Below are positions 1 through 11,286 of a DNA stretch of 64,000 nucleotides, piece by piece. Under the pieces are notes generated by a model. The model saw nothing but the letters and a program-made list of their open reading frames with translations. It was not told where the DNA came from and made no database searches. The position numbers and the translations under genes are program-made. Each line of letters starts with the position of its first letter. The first letter of the stretch is position 1. Origin of the DNA: Lamellibrachia satsuma (Eukaryota > Annelida > Polychaeta > Sabellida > Siboglinidae); assembly GCA_033239005.1 (NCBI GenBank), contig BSQZ01000009.1, positions 939,752 to 1,003,751 on the forward strand, given 5' to 3'.

Positions 1-46
1 GAACAAATTTTGTGGGAGAATTTCCCCTAATGAAGGGCAACGCATG

Positions 47-887
47 CAGGGCTGGGTCCAATTACACAAAATGATATCAATTACAATTACATTAAATTTT
101 TTATTTCAATTACAATTACAGTCATAATTTTCCAAATCAATTACAATTACAATTACACTCTTTAAATTTCAATTACAATTACATTATGCGGAACCAAATA
201 TATTCAGCATTTGTTAATTATGTATTTTTGCGCGTTTTGCTGAATTTCAATATTTTGTACACAGTTGATAAACAAATATAACGGTAATGTTTGTACATTT
301 TGTTAAATTGTGACTTTGAATTATACTAAATAAAAAGATAGCCGTTTAAAACATATTTTTATTATATAAAAATACAATGCAATATCCAGACATAATCCTA
401 CAGGACATATTCCAATGCAGACATTTATCCGTGCGCATTTCTTAAATTTTTCTTTGGAAAATACTAATAATAGGGTTTGATGTGTTTACTTTGAGGTTGT
501 AGCTCCTGCTCTAAGCTGACATTCTTAATTGGTCTGCCCTTTGCTTTGTGTGAGTTGGGAATGGGAAGAGAGGCCATATAAACGGTCCTTGCCACCTGAC
601 CTGTCTCCAACCCACCACAACACAAGGGGTGTAATTGGCTTGCTAACTCTGCAACGTTTCACTGAGCTGTTATTTTCTGAAGCAAAATCAGGCTACAGGG
701 CTTTCCATGTTGTTTGAATACCAGCTTAGCCTTTTTCTGACAATGTCTGTGCATTGTTTATTGCTTCCTGGCTGTTACCAACTTACTGAAAAGGCTAATT
801 GCTAAGGCTACCCACCACTAGCACCACTGACCAGTACCCACATATTTGTGATATGAAATTACAATTACATAATTGGACCCAGCCCTG
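47..887. mobile_element. Non-autonomous hAT-like DNA transposon
   Basis: The ends are inverted repeats of about 18 bp starting CAGGGCTGGGTCCAATTA (left 47-64; right complement ending at 887). They are flanked by an 8-bp target duplication with one mismatch: AACGCATG at 39-46 and AACGTATG at 888-895. A CAGGG start plus an 8-bp duplication is the known hAT signature. Just inside both ends lie arrays of a CAATTA/ATTACA-type motif (about 66-190 and 855-871), a common layout for subterminal transposase-binding repeats. The interior has only short ORFs (for example 529-717) with no recognisable transposase, so the element would depend on a transposase from elsewhere. Confidence 0.8.
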
Positions 888-911
888 AACGTATGAACAT
901 CTGAAATATAG

Positions 912-1340
912 AAACAAGATTTAACAAGATTGCCATCCAAAGCTAAGGCCCAGATAGCAAGTCATTTTTCAGACTGTTTAACTAATTTGTCTAGATCGTT
1001 TTGTAAATGGTGTTTATCACCATCATTGTTAACCTTTCTAAATACTTTTTTGTCATCTGCAAATTTCAGTATGTTGCTTGTTATATTATCGACCAAGTCA
1101 TTGATACATATTAAGAATAATAACGGTCCTAATACTGATCCCTGTTGTACACCACTCAAAACTGATTTCCAGTTTGAAACCTCCCCATCTACTATAATAT
1201 GCTGTCTTCAGTCAGTCAGCCATTTTGCTATCCAGTTGATTATGCCATCCCCGATACCATGGGCTTTTAATTTAAGTAATCTTTGATGTGGCACTCTGTC
1301 GACAGCTTTCTGAGAACCTAAGTAGATAGTATCTACTATA
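912..1340 (-). mobile_element. CR1 LINE fragment with internal deletion
   Basis: Read on the minus strand, this begins in the CR1 reverse transcriptase (counterpart of YLDFQKAFDKVPHQRLL) and passes through GVQQGSVLGPLLF and KFADDKKVF. It then stops near 965 and jumps straight to the family's 3' end (complement of the CCATCTGGGCCTTTGGCTTG tail). The rest of the palm, the thumb and the C-terminal region are missing, so this is an internally deleted and 5'-truncated copy. The FADD motif is recognisable. The family matches the copies at 16405-19965 and 45405-49671. Confidence 0.85.
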
Positions 1341-1619
1341 ATGATAATTTTCATTTCATTTATTTCAGTTATTCAACTGGTGTAATAGAAAAAATTATTA
1401 TGTATATATATTATATGAATTTTATTCATACAACGAATTGTATAAGTTCTAATGATCGTCTCACCAACTGCATGTTAAAATTGTTAAATATAGCACTGTA
1501 TTTAATGCAGAAGGAAATGAAAGCTATAACAGCAGTTACAAATTAACAATTTCTGGTTAATATGGAACTAAATAAATTAACAAATGAGAGAATATATGCA
1601 TTATTCAGCAAGACACACA
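1341..1619. other. AT-rich DNA, nothing recognised
   Basis: Between the CR1 scrap and the Kolobok-like element. I see no ORF, repeat unit or inverted repeat here. Confidence 0.6.
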
Positions 1620-1920
1620 TTAAAGGGGAACAAAAGGCATGTTTTGCGTGCTATGCACCTAAAAGAGTTACTAAAAACTAACCATTTCCAACTACAATAA
1701 CAATTTTCACGCCATTGATTTACTCAGAATTTTTTCTAAAAGTGGGCCATTCTGGTCAGATTTGAGATTTCCCGGTGGTTGACATTTTATCATAATGCCC
1801 AGAAATGAACAATCAATCTCTGCCTGCCAAACTTGTGTCACGTCATACTGCATCATAGGTTCTAGAAAGAATGAATAAGTGTGTATGTTTCTATTGAATT
1901 TTAAAAGTTGGACTTGCATT

Positions 1921-2200
1921 ATGCCATACTGCATGGTATATGGATGCACCAATTATACAATGAGAGACAAAGATAAACTGTAATTTTTCTCTTTTCCTCT
2001 GGATAAACCAGAATTGAGGTAATAAATCAAGAAATTGCAGCTGGACAAACCCTCGCGATTTTTCTGATTTTAAAAAACATGCTTGAATTGGATTTTCCAT
2101 CATTTAATGGCGAAAGACCCACCAAAACGTCGACGACAGCGAACTTTAAAGCCTAGAGCAGTGCTGACAATATTTCAGCAGCATCACCCGAACTGTCAGT
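1921..2200 (+). pseudogene. Decayed THAP-domain start of a Kolobok-type transposase
   Basis: An ATG at 1921 opens MPYCMVYGCTNY, which has the C-x4-C pair at residues 4 and 9 expected at the start of a THAP zinc-finger domain (C2CH, DNA binding). It is followed by FFSFPLDKPE, in the position of the usual F-hydrophobic-F-P stretch. A stop codon interrupts after residue 20. The middle part is recoverable only by changing frame. The end of a THAP domain is visible as RTLKPRAVLTIF (AVLTIF at 2159-2176), matching the AVPTIF box. Stops and frameshifts make it non-functional. The location about 300 bp inside a TTAA-flanked terminal repeat fits the N-terminus of the element's own transposase. Confidence 0.7.
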
Positions 2201-3570
2201 GTGACAGTGTCGATCGAGTGAAGTCGGATAGTGAGGTTAGTATTTAGTATACAAAAATCTACTGCCTTTTTAATTTGAGAGACAAAAACAGCACAGCTAA
2301 ATTTAATTGCAAGTATATGACTAAAATGTTTACAAATACTGAAATTCCAGGTGAGCGATAATAGATAGATTAACGTGGAGCATGGGGTATTGTGTGGGAG
2401 CACTGCTGAATGTTATATTTCTCCTGACCAGATCAACTGGTATTGATCCCATATCAGTACCACACAAGTGAAGTGCATTCAAAAACTGAATCTGACCCCA
2501 AGAAACAGATACGGTTGAATTCAGCCCATACTCTTTGGCTTTGGTGATTTCCAGCATCAGCATATTGTAAATACAGTTTTAAATTGTCTGATGCATTAGT
2601 TGATTATTTGCTTCACTTATCAGTGTAGTGTCTGAGTTGAATATTTTTTGGTGAAATGTCTGCGTGTCTTAAACTATGACTTATAAAGGGGGCCGAAATC
2701 AGGAAACTACTGGTCACTCCCTTGATCTTTAGTCTCACCTGGTTGTTTCCATGCAGGCGAATGAAGAGTAATGAATTTGTTCACCCTCACCAATAATATC
2801 AATGTATATGTAAATGTCAGCACTCTGCATATCGACGCGTAATCTGACGTCAATAATATCACTGTCAGCTAATAAATATCCACTGTGGCAGTAGTCCAAG
2901 AAAAACTGATCCATTTGGTTGATCCCCCATTTCTGTATAATAAATAGTACATGATTTGTATGCATGTTGGAGACAACCAAGTTGCAGATATAATATTTTA
3001 CCGGCCAACAAAATGAATTCTGTATCAGCCCTAGGACAGCTCATCATAGGCTGTTTTAACCTATCTGTTCAATGTCTGCCTTTGATCTATTGTAGACTAC
3101 TGCAAAACTGTTATTACCAGAGTCTACCACGACAAGTCTACTGCACCTCGCTTGAAGTCAGTATGCTCACCATTTATTTGCATGGATTAATGGGAGGAAC
3201 CATTCAGTATATAATCCCATGGGCATCCCGTGGACAGCATCAGTTAGTAGGGGAAAATGTGAAGTCTGTTAAAACAATATGCATATTAATTGTTAAAATT
3301 ACGAGTGATTTATATAACCCAGACTGACATGGCTATGCCTATGGATGCTGTCCACAGGAATTCCAGTTACTTACACTACTAGTAAATTCTTCTCTACTAT
3401 GATGATTCACCTGGACAAAACTGTTATTTATTTATAATTTAAAAAAATTTATTGAACATATTGAACATTTATTTGATTTATCCAGTTTCTGTATTTCAGT
3501 AACATACTAATAGATTATGTTCATGGTAGCATAACACATGTTAAGTAAATACATGATTGCTTTTGTTGCT
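2200..3570. other. Interior of the Kolobok-like element, no identified gene
   Basis: Short ORFs on both strands (such as 2330-2563 minus and 2956-3327 plus) show no motif I recognise. It may hold decayed transposase exons or unrelated insertions. Confidence 0.4.
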
Positions 3571-3575
3571 ATTGC

Positions 3576-3893
<318 letters not shown>

Positions 3894-3952
3894 TATTTAT
3901 TGTATAGCTAATTATGCCTTTGCCTATTCAGTGTAACTGAACAAATTAATGT

Positions 3953-4094
3953 GTTACAGATTTCACGAAAGAGAAAAACACTCATGCTTCCACCATGACT
4001 TCATTAAGTGAAGCACTGAGGCTGGGAACAATTGACATAAGTATAATTACTCCAATGAATGAAGATGTTCATCAGACTGGATGGTTCAAATGAG
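3953..4094 (+). other. Possible decayed transposase exon
   Basis: After a TTACAG that could serve as a splice acceptor there is an open stretch of about 43 codons with ordinary composition. It contains TMTSLSEALRLGTID and TPMNEDVHQTGWFK and ends at TGA. It lies between the two ends of the Kolobok-like element. I cannot match it to a family, and the assignment to the transposase rests on position only. Confidence 0.2.
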
Positions 4095-4229
4095 TAATAT
4101 TTTGACTTATTTCACAGTCAGTTTACCTTTTTATTTCCATGATGTTTGACTGCTATCAGCAATCTTCTTCAAACGACTACCACTAGATGATGACACAGTA
4201 GTCATTCTGCGCAGATGTATCACTCTGGT

Positions 4230-4249
4230 GTGTGCCCGCGGGGGCACAC
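4230..4249. repeat. 20-bp GC-rich perfect hairpin
   Basis: GTGTGCCC and GGGCACAC form an 8-bp stem around the four bases GCGG, in AT-rich surroundings. It may be a remnant terminal repeat or a simple chance palindrome. Confidence 0.5.
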
Positions 4250-4363
4250 TCATATTACTCCTACTAGCAAAAATGCCCGTCCCCAAGATGGGATATAGGC
4301 CTACACACCAAGCATCTTCGTCAATGTTATGTACAATTGCTACTCGTGTTTTCTACTATAATT

Positions 4364-4581
4364 AATATAAACCGCCCAGATGGTGCTACGTACTCTCAAA
4401 CGGTTTACGTACCGAAGTATTCGACACGTGCGCATGGTTTCTGCAATTGTTGGAAGTTAACGTTTTACGTAATATAAACCGCCCAGATGGCGCTACATAC
4501 TCTCAAACGGTTTATATACTGCAGTATTCACCATGTGCGTGCATGGTTTCTGCGATTGTTGGAAGTTAACGTTTTACGTAA
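4364..4581. repeat. Tandem duplication, about 107 bp, two copies
   Basis: Copies start at 4364 and 4471, both with AATATAAACCGCCCAGATGG, and continue through TCTCAAACGGTTTA to GGAAGTTAACGTTTTACGTA. They differ by scattered substitutions, many at CpG sites, suggesting an old duplication decaying by CpG mutation. Confidence 0.85.
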
Positions 4582-4832
4582 TGAAATTTTTTTTATTTAC
4601 CATAAAAAAACAATAAGAACCCTTGATATATGAGGTATTTTGAAAAAATAAAGGCGTTCAGGTTCATTTGTTGAGTCATAGATTAATCCCTGAAAGTTTG
4701 GTGCCCGAAGTGCAAGCTGTCTAGGAGGAAAACGTGAACAAAGATAGAAACATACACTAGCTCGTTTATAGTTAGATTCATCAACACTTTTGTTAGAACC
4801 CTTGATAAGCAATCAGATTAAGTCTAAATTTT

Positions 4833-5162
4833 GTGATGGCACCATGCAAACGGCAGGTAAAGGCCACCAGGCATTTAATATGCAGCAGTTGTAGCAACTG
4901 GGTGGACTTCGTCAAGTCCAGGTGTGAGAAGTACTGGGCTGAGGTTCAGGCAGATAGTTTTAGTTTTGAGTGTAGGGGATGTACGAGGATGAAGGAACTT
5001 GAGGTGGAGTTAGAACAGCTGAGGCTGCTCATTGTGGCAGTGGTGGGAAGGGAGCAGGTGGGTTGTGCCAGTGGTTCTGGTGGGGGGATAGTACATGATA
5101 AAGTGGGGAAGACGATGAGAGAGATGCTAGGGAGAGCTCACCTCAGCCTGGGAGGAGGCTGA
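4833..5162 (+). pseudogene. CR1 ORF1, N-terminal zinc-finger part
   Basis: MAPCKRQVKATRHLICSSC opens a Cys-rich module with CSSC, SRC and ECRGC (cysteines spaced as in the PHD-like finger of CR1 ORF1). It is followed by a short Glu/Leu-rich helix (MKELEVELEQLRLL), probably for self-association. This is the best-preserved ORF1 start in the window. A TGA at 5160-5162 ends the frame just before the Gly/Lys/Glu-rich linker. In CR1 elements ORF1 is thought to bind nucleic acid in the retrotransposition particle. Confidence 0.8.
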
Positions 5163-5510
5163 GAGGAGGTAAGGTGACAGGTCATAGGGAGACAGGACGT
5201 AAGAAGATGGGACGTAGGGAGACAGGATGAAAGGAGACGAGTAGGAAAGAAATGGGAGGGAAGACAAATGGATCAAAGGAAAGGGGAGTGGGGGAGACAG
5301 TAGCGATGGAGTCAGGGGGAAGGAGATGATAGTTAAGGCGATGGGAGTGAGGGAGACTGGAGGGAAGGTGTCAGGAGGGAAGGCGACATGAGCGCAAGTT
5401 AGCCAGGAGACGGGATTGAAAGGTGACAGGTTGATGAGTGAGAGAGAGCCTGATAACAGTCTGCCATCAAGTGACAAGGCTGAAGGACATAATGCGATGG
5501 AGGGGATCCA

Positions 5511-6089
5511 TTGGAAGAGCTTTCCAAGGCAGTGATAGAGGGGGTGAGAAACAGAGTGAGGGTGTTTGTGGGGGACTCAATAGTTAGGAAGACCGACAGA
5601 GTCTTAAACAAGGGAGATGACATGGTAGTTTGCTTGCCTGGGGCCGAAATAGAGGCGATAACTTGGAGGGTAGAACACATCGTGGGTTCGGGCAAGGGTG
5701 GATCTGTTTTAGTACACGTAGGGACAAATAACGTACAGAGGGAGGGTACAACTGCCATAGTTAAGAAATACAGGAATTTGGTCAGAACACTAAAGCAGAC
5801 GCGGGTTGAGCAGGTAATACTGTCAGGGATTTTACCAGTAATAGAAAGGAGGGGTCATAGATATAAAAATTGCCGGGGGATGGCAATTAACATGCTAGCT
5901 GAGGAGCTATATAGCTATATAAATTACAGACCAGTGAGTTTAACATCAGTTGCATGTAAATTACTCAAAACATTAATTAGAGACCACATGGTGGAATACA
6001 TAATACATAAATACATAATACATAAATACATCTCAACATGGGTTCCTAAAAGCAAGGTCATGTCTAACCAATCTCTTATGTTTTTTTGA
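5511..6089 (+). pseudogene. CR1 ORF1 SGNH domain fused in frame to RT by deletion
   Basis: The first about 130 residues are an SGNH/GDSL-type esterase-like domain. It has the GDSIVRKTD block with the nucleophile Ser, and the GSVLVHVGTNN block with Gly and Asn of the oxyanion hole. The terminal Asp-x-x-His block seen in other copies (MKDGLHLSGKG) is absent. From about residue 135 (ELYSYINYRPVSLTSVACKL) the protein is instead CR1 reverse transcriptase, starting at the YRPVSL motif. A deletion around 5910-5925 therefore joined ORF1 to ORF2 and removed the whole endonuclease. ATAGCTATATA lies at the joint. Confidence 0.8.
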
Positions 6090-6344
6090 AGAAATTACAC
6101 AGTGGGTAGATGACTGGTCACCAGTGGATGTTGTCTACTTTGATTTTCAGAAAGCTTTCGATAAAGTGTCACCTCAAAGATTGTTACTTAAACTAAAAGC
6201 CCATGGTATAGGTAATGATGTAATCAACTGGATAGAAAAGTGGCTTACACACAGAAGACAGAGAGTAATAGTAGATAGTGAGATTTCAAACTGGAAATAG
6301 GTTTTTGAGTGGGGTACCACAGGGATCAGTATTAGGCCCTATAC

Positions 6345-6351
<7 letters not shown>

Positions 6352-6415
<64 letters not shown>
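6352..6415. repeat. (TA)n inside the CR1 reverse transcriptase
   Basis: 64 bp of TA replace the few codons between GPILFLIY and INDLEDD. The reading frame stays open across it, giving a run of Tyr-Ile pairs. Confidence 0.97.
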
Positions 6416-6418
<3 letters not shown>

Positions 6419-7345
6419 GATTTGGAAGATGACATATCTAGCAAAGTAAAAAAATTGCAGATGACACAAAAGTATTCAGAAAGGTTACTAATGATACAGA
6501 TAAACAAAGTTTACAGGATGATCTAGATAAATTAGTTAAATGGTCAGAAAAATGGCAAATGTTATTCAATTTTAGGAAGTGTAAATGTATACACATAGGA
6601 TATTGAAACATGGACAAAGAATATAAAATGGTGGATGCTGTACTAGGTAGAACCACACATGAAAGTTTCAGAGCAATGTGTGATTGCTGCTTCGAAAGGA
6701 AATCAAATTCTAGAGCTAATTAGGAGAACTATCATGTATAAGGAGAAACAGCAAATTGTACCCCTGTAGAAAGCAATAGTTAGACCACATTTGGAATATT
6801 GTATTCAAGCATGGAGGCCGTGTTGTAAAAAGGACATAGACAAGCTAGAAAGGATACAATAAAGAGCAACTAAAATGATTCCAGAATTGAGAAACCTTAG
6901 TTACAAAAGTCGCTCATTACAATGTGGTTTGACAACACTAGAGACCACGAGACTAAGAGGAGACCAAATAGAAGTATTTAAAATAGTGAACGGTTATGAG
7001 GATGTTGATAGGAATATGTTCTTCAAACTTAAAGAAGGCAGTAGAACAAGAGGACACAAAGCAGCATTAGTTAAGGAGCCGTGTAGGTTGGACATGAGAA
7101 AGTACTCATTCTCACAGAGGGTGATAAATGAATGAAACAAACTGCCAAATGATTGTGTTAATGCTAGTAGTGTGAATATATTTAAAAATAGAATTGACAG
7201 ATATTTGATAAGGGTGGGCTACACATAGATGAGAAAATTGTTGGACTCTCGATAAGCCAATGGCTTCCTTGTCCATTTGCCATCTGGAACTTGTTGTTTG
7301 GGATGGCAATCCTGTTAAATCTTGTTAGGAAGAAACCATTTGTTA

Positions 7346-9360
7346 CCATGGGGATAGTTCTGTTGTTCTAATTATGAAAACAATCACGCTTTGTGTCATA
7401 TTGTGTAGGTCATTTGGTTCATTTCAACCAAACGTCAGGTACAGAACTATTGTATATAGTGCTTTCAAAAGACGTGAATGCATGATGTATTTTCAGTTCT
7501 TCCCATGTAGTGTCTGCTGTGCTGCTGTATATACTGCTGAATCTCTTAAACACAATTAATAAACTATTAAAATGTTGTCTTCACATAATATTTGTATTGT
7601 GTAGGTGGAAAGGCCAGGCAGCTAACGTACATCTCATTCAATTAACCATTTTGGTTATTGACCCATATAAAAATGTGTATTTGTAGTCTAGATATCACAA
7701 CACAGAATCACAGACCTCCCTCAGTTTATGTGTATCGGTTGGTAATTAAATTACAGTTGCTAGGACAAATACAATAAATGTAATAAATTATGATTAGTGT
7801 TTAAAAAATACAAGTATGATTACTTAGAAAATTAGTATAATTAATTATGATTACTGTAACATGTAACAGTGTTAAAATGCAGTCAATGTTAAATGCATTA
7901 GGTGCAAAATGAAGAGAAAAGCACTTAAACAATTTAGGTACAGTACTATACATACAAATGGGGTGGAATCTAATAATGGGATGTCTTATTTGATGTTGTC
8001 TTATACAACATGACCATACCCTGCCACCCCAACACAACACAAGGAAGTAATTGGCCTGCATCTGATCACATGTATGAAAACAAGTTAAACAAATGAAAAC
8101 ATGAGTGTTTATTTTGGCTTTTATGTAACAAGATAATTTTTGTATAAATTTAATAACCAATGCTTGCCCATGTATAATATGACATGCCTCGTTTACGAAT
8201 CCTGGGGCTACTTTTAGTGAATCAGTGAAAAACATTTCAGTCTTCTAATTCTTAAAGATAGCCTGCATGTTCTACCCTATCGAACACATGGAGGCTTGAC
8301 TGGATGAGGTGGCTAGCACACGCTGGTGTGACCCTGTGTACCCTTGGGCCTGTGGACCCACCAGATGAACTGCCTGAATGCCCTCCCCTAGAGGCCTGAA
8401 ATAAATAAGGCCCAAATGTACATACATTTTAAATAAGTGACATTTCAAAAAATTTGTTTGAGGTAGCTTATTTCCGTGTCAAACTTGGATCTCATAGATA
8501 TATCAACAAGGAAAGTGATTATGGTTTGTAATAATTTCTACACAAATTTACACATTATCTTAAATTCGCAGAAATTGTTCTTGTAGAATCATATATTCTT
8601 TAGATATCGTTTAATGCATAAGCAGACCTGGATTAAGCCAAACCTTGTATCATGTTTTCATTAAAAAGCCATCTGTGTGTCATGAAACTTTTGTATAAAC
8701 ATTTTTAGTGCTGATGTCAAAACTTTGTTTGACTTTGTCCAGCATCTCCGTAGTTGATATTTGTCAATAAAATAATAAAAACACATTTCACTTTTGTCAT
8801 AACTGATACTGACTTGTTTGTTGGAGGATCTAGTTGCCAACCGTCAAATGGGTATTCGGTTCATAGGAACCAGAAAGTTCCATAGCACCAGCTGCTCCAA
8901 ACACAATAGATAAAATCCCTGGCTCTTTGTAATGCACCTTGGTCCTTCTGTAACATAGAACCAATAATTTCAATTAGTTTTGCCTTTTGCCTCTGCATCT
9001 CAAGTTCACATGGATTTTCATCAGCACGATCTCACCTAACGTGATTGCAATGAATCAGAATCAGAAGTTAATTTATTTTATTATTATTATACATGCATTC
9101 AATAATAATATATGCCAACAGTCCTTGTATTTATGGTTGAAACTGATATCCGGATAGTTCTAAACTGAGTGTTTATATTTTGTCATCTATAAAATCAAAA
9201 CAACACATCTTGTCTAGACACAATGCTCATGTGTGGACAACTAGCGCCACCAGGCGGAGTTGTGGTAAAAACTAGGGCTTACAGAAAGTGGCACATATTG
9301 CATAGGTTTATCGACTTCAGTGGCGGCACCTGTGGATTACAAGAGTTGACAAGTTCAACA
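7346..9360. other. Right half of the Kolobok-like element, no identified gene
   Basis: AT-rich. A minus-strand open frame of 144 codons at 7801-8235 has no recognisable motif. Around 8010-8060 a stretch resembles the interior of the hAT-like element at 47-887 (ACAACACAAGG followed by GTAATTGGC), so a diverged copy of that family may be buried here. The last about 110 bp before 9472 is the right terminal repeat. Confidence 0.4.
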
Positions 9361-9476
9361 ACGTTTTCCTACTAAATCACTGGCGTGAAATTTTTCATTC
9401 TGTTGGAAATTGTTAGTTTTCATTAACTCTTTTTTAGGTGCGTTGCCCCCAAAACATGCCTTTTGTTTCCCTTTAA

Positions 9477-10628
9477 GCTTCATGTGCTCAGTGCACAATC
9501 ATTTGGGCCGAAGTCACCAGAGTTGCAGGCTGAAGTCTCCGAAGAACACTGTCCAAATTCCCCGGGCTGAATTCACCATGCACCGACATCACCTGTATAC
9601 GAGCTGACAGCATGCTTCGATCTGAGGTGGACAGTGGTCGTCGATGCCCGTGTTGCTGCCTGTGTTCTATGGATTGAAGGCATCAACATAGCTTCCACTA
9701 CTGGGAATAATGTTGGCACAACATCCTCTTTCAAAGAGATTTTAGCAGCAGGATAACCCAGGGCTGCCATCTTTTCTGGTCCGGATCGTAGTTGAAACAA
9801 GTTTTGTTGAAGCGAGCAAAGCCAGCTGTGCTTCGTCGGCTTGAAGTCTGCTCTTTCTAAAACATGTTAGCTCCTTAGGGAACCAACTACATGTTACTTT
9901 ATTCTTACTACTGTTTGCATTAGAATCGAATAAACCATAAGCAATAAACCATTCTAAACAACTGCTATCACTGTGAATGAATAGAAAAGTCCCAGTCTTG
10001 TAGCACTTCCTTGTCATCAGTGACGTCACATCAAAGCTTGCCGATAATTGCGGGAAATTATGCATAATCGAAGCAGGCCGGTAGGACAGAGTATTATTCG
10101 GAATTATTAATTAATTGAATTATATTGAATTTTTTGTGTTATGGAAATGGATATATATACTACAAGATGTAATATAATATGATTTCAAGCAATCATTGTT
10201 TTTATTCCCTTTAATTTTCTGCAATTTAATTTGCACGTTATTCATAGCCCTAAATATGTTGGAATAGGGGGGAGGGGGTGCCATACATATTTTTGTGGAT
10301 GTATGTTGCCCTAATATGCTTGTAGAAACCAATGTAGACCCCAATTAATATTCAATTAATGCTACACTGATGTTATTTGTTGCACAATTTAAGTTACACT
10401 TTAAAATAACGACACCAGGACTTTTGGAATTATAACATTAATTAAAATACTATTATTTCTAAATGCTGTATGCAGTGTACATAGCAGGGGTATAACATTA
10501 TTATAGATCACTTCATTAAGGTAATGATCCTCATAGTTACTCTAGATAATTACAAACATAAAAGAAATTATTAAAATATAAAACTGTCCCTTTGTTTTTA
10601 ATGATAAATGCCTTTATTATAAGCATTA
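9477..10628. other. Unassigned DNA with overlapping minus-strand ORFs
   Basis: Minus-strand frames at 9573-9800 and 9742-10065 overlap in a somewhat GC-richer block. The second contains ELTCFRKSRLQADEAQLALL, which looks protein-like, but I recognise no family. The remainder to 10628 is AT-rich and featureless apart from a short G-rich run near 10266. Confidence 0.3.
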
Positions 10629-11286
10629 TTACATTTAGGAGTCACCTCACCTCACCTATCCTCTTCGTGCCCAGTGGCCTATAAGGTCGAAGTGCATCTC
10701 CTCCGGCACACTCTGTCAGCTGCTACATGTCTGGCTTCATTCCAACAGTTCCATCCCAGTATGCGTGTTTCATTTTTAACAGTTGATCGCCACGTTGTCT
10801 TTGGTCGACCAACTTTTCTTCTACCTTCAGGTGTCCAGGTCAACGCCATCTCACATTTGCTGTTTGTCCATTTGTAGGATATATCCTACCCATTTCCATC
10901 TTCTTAACTTGACCTCGGTGCTGTTTGTCTTCAATTTTGTTTTTGCAAGAATATCTTGATTTGATACAACGTATGGCTATCTAGGATACCCTAGCTTTAC
11001 GAATTCTGTTAACAATGTCATCACCACCTCCTCCTTGCTTGCTGAAGTTAGCACTCAGATAGTTATTTTTGTCCACTTCCTTTAGTTCTTGATCATCAAT
11101 TAGTATTCTGTATTTGCACTTGCTGTTTATCCTCGATGCCTGAGTTTTCTTTTTATTTATTCTTAGTCCTGTCCTTGTTGCAAATTGATTCAGTTGTCTT
11201 GTCTTTGTCTGCATGTGTGTGTAGAATGATGACATGAGTGCTATGTCATCAGCAAAGTCCAGGTCTTCTAGTTTTGAAGTGAAGTT

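Larger units (their letters stand above)
4815..7345 (+). mobile_element. CR1-clade LINE copy, internally deleted
   Basis: Order: 5' leader, ORF1 zinc-finger segment, basic repeat linker, SGNH esterase-like domain, a direct jump into the reverse transcriptase near 5915, a (TA)n run inside the RT (6352-6415), and the C-terminal domain and 3' tail ending in GTTAAATCTTGTTA. The endonuclease and first part of the RT are missing. ORF1 with a Cys-rich finger plus SGNH domain and an APE/RT ORF2 is typical of CR1. The copy lies inside the Kolobok-like element. Stops and frameshifts are frequent, so it is dead. Confidence 0.9.

Noticed and set aside
7801..8235. Minus-strand 144-codon ORF
   Set aside because: No motif, low-complexity hydrophobic text in AT-rich transposon interior. 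Could arise by chance.
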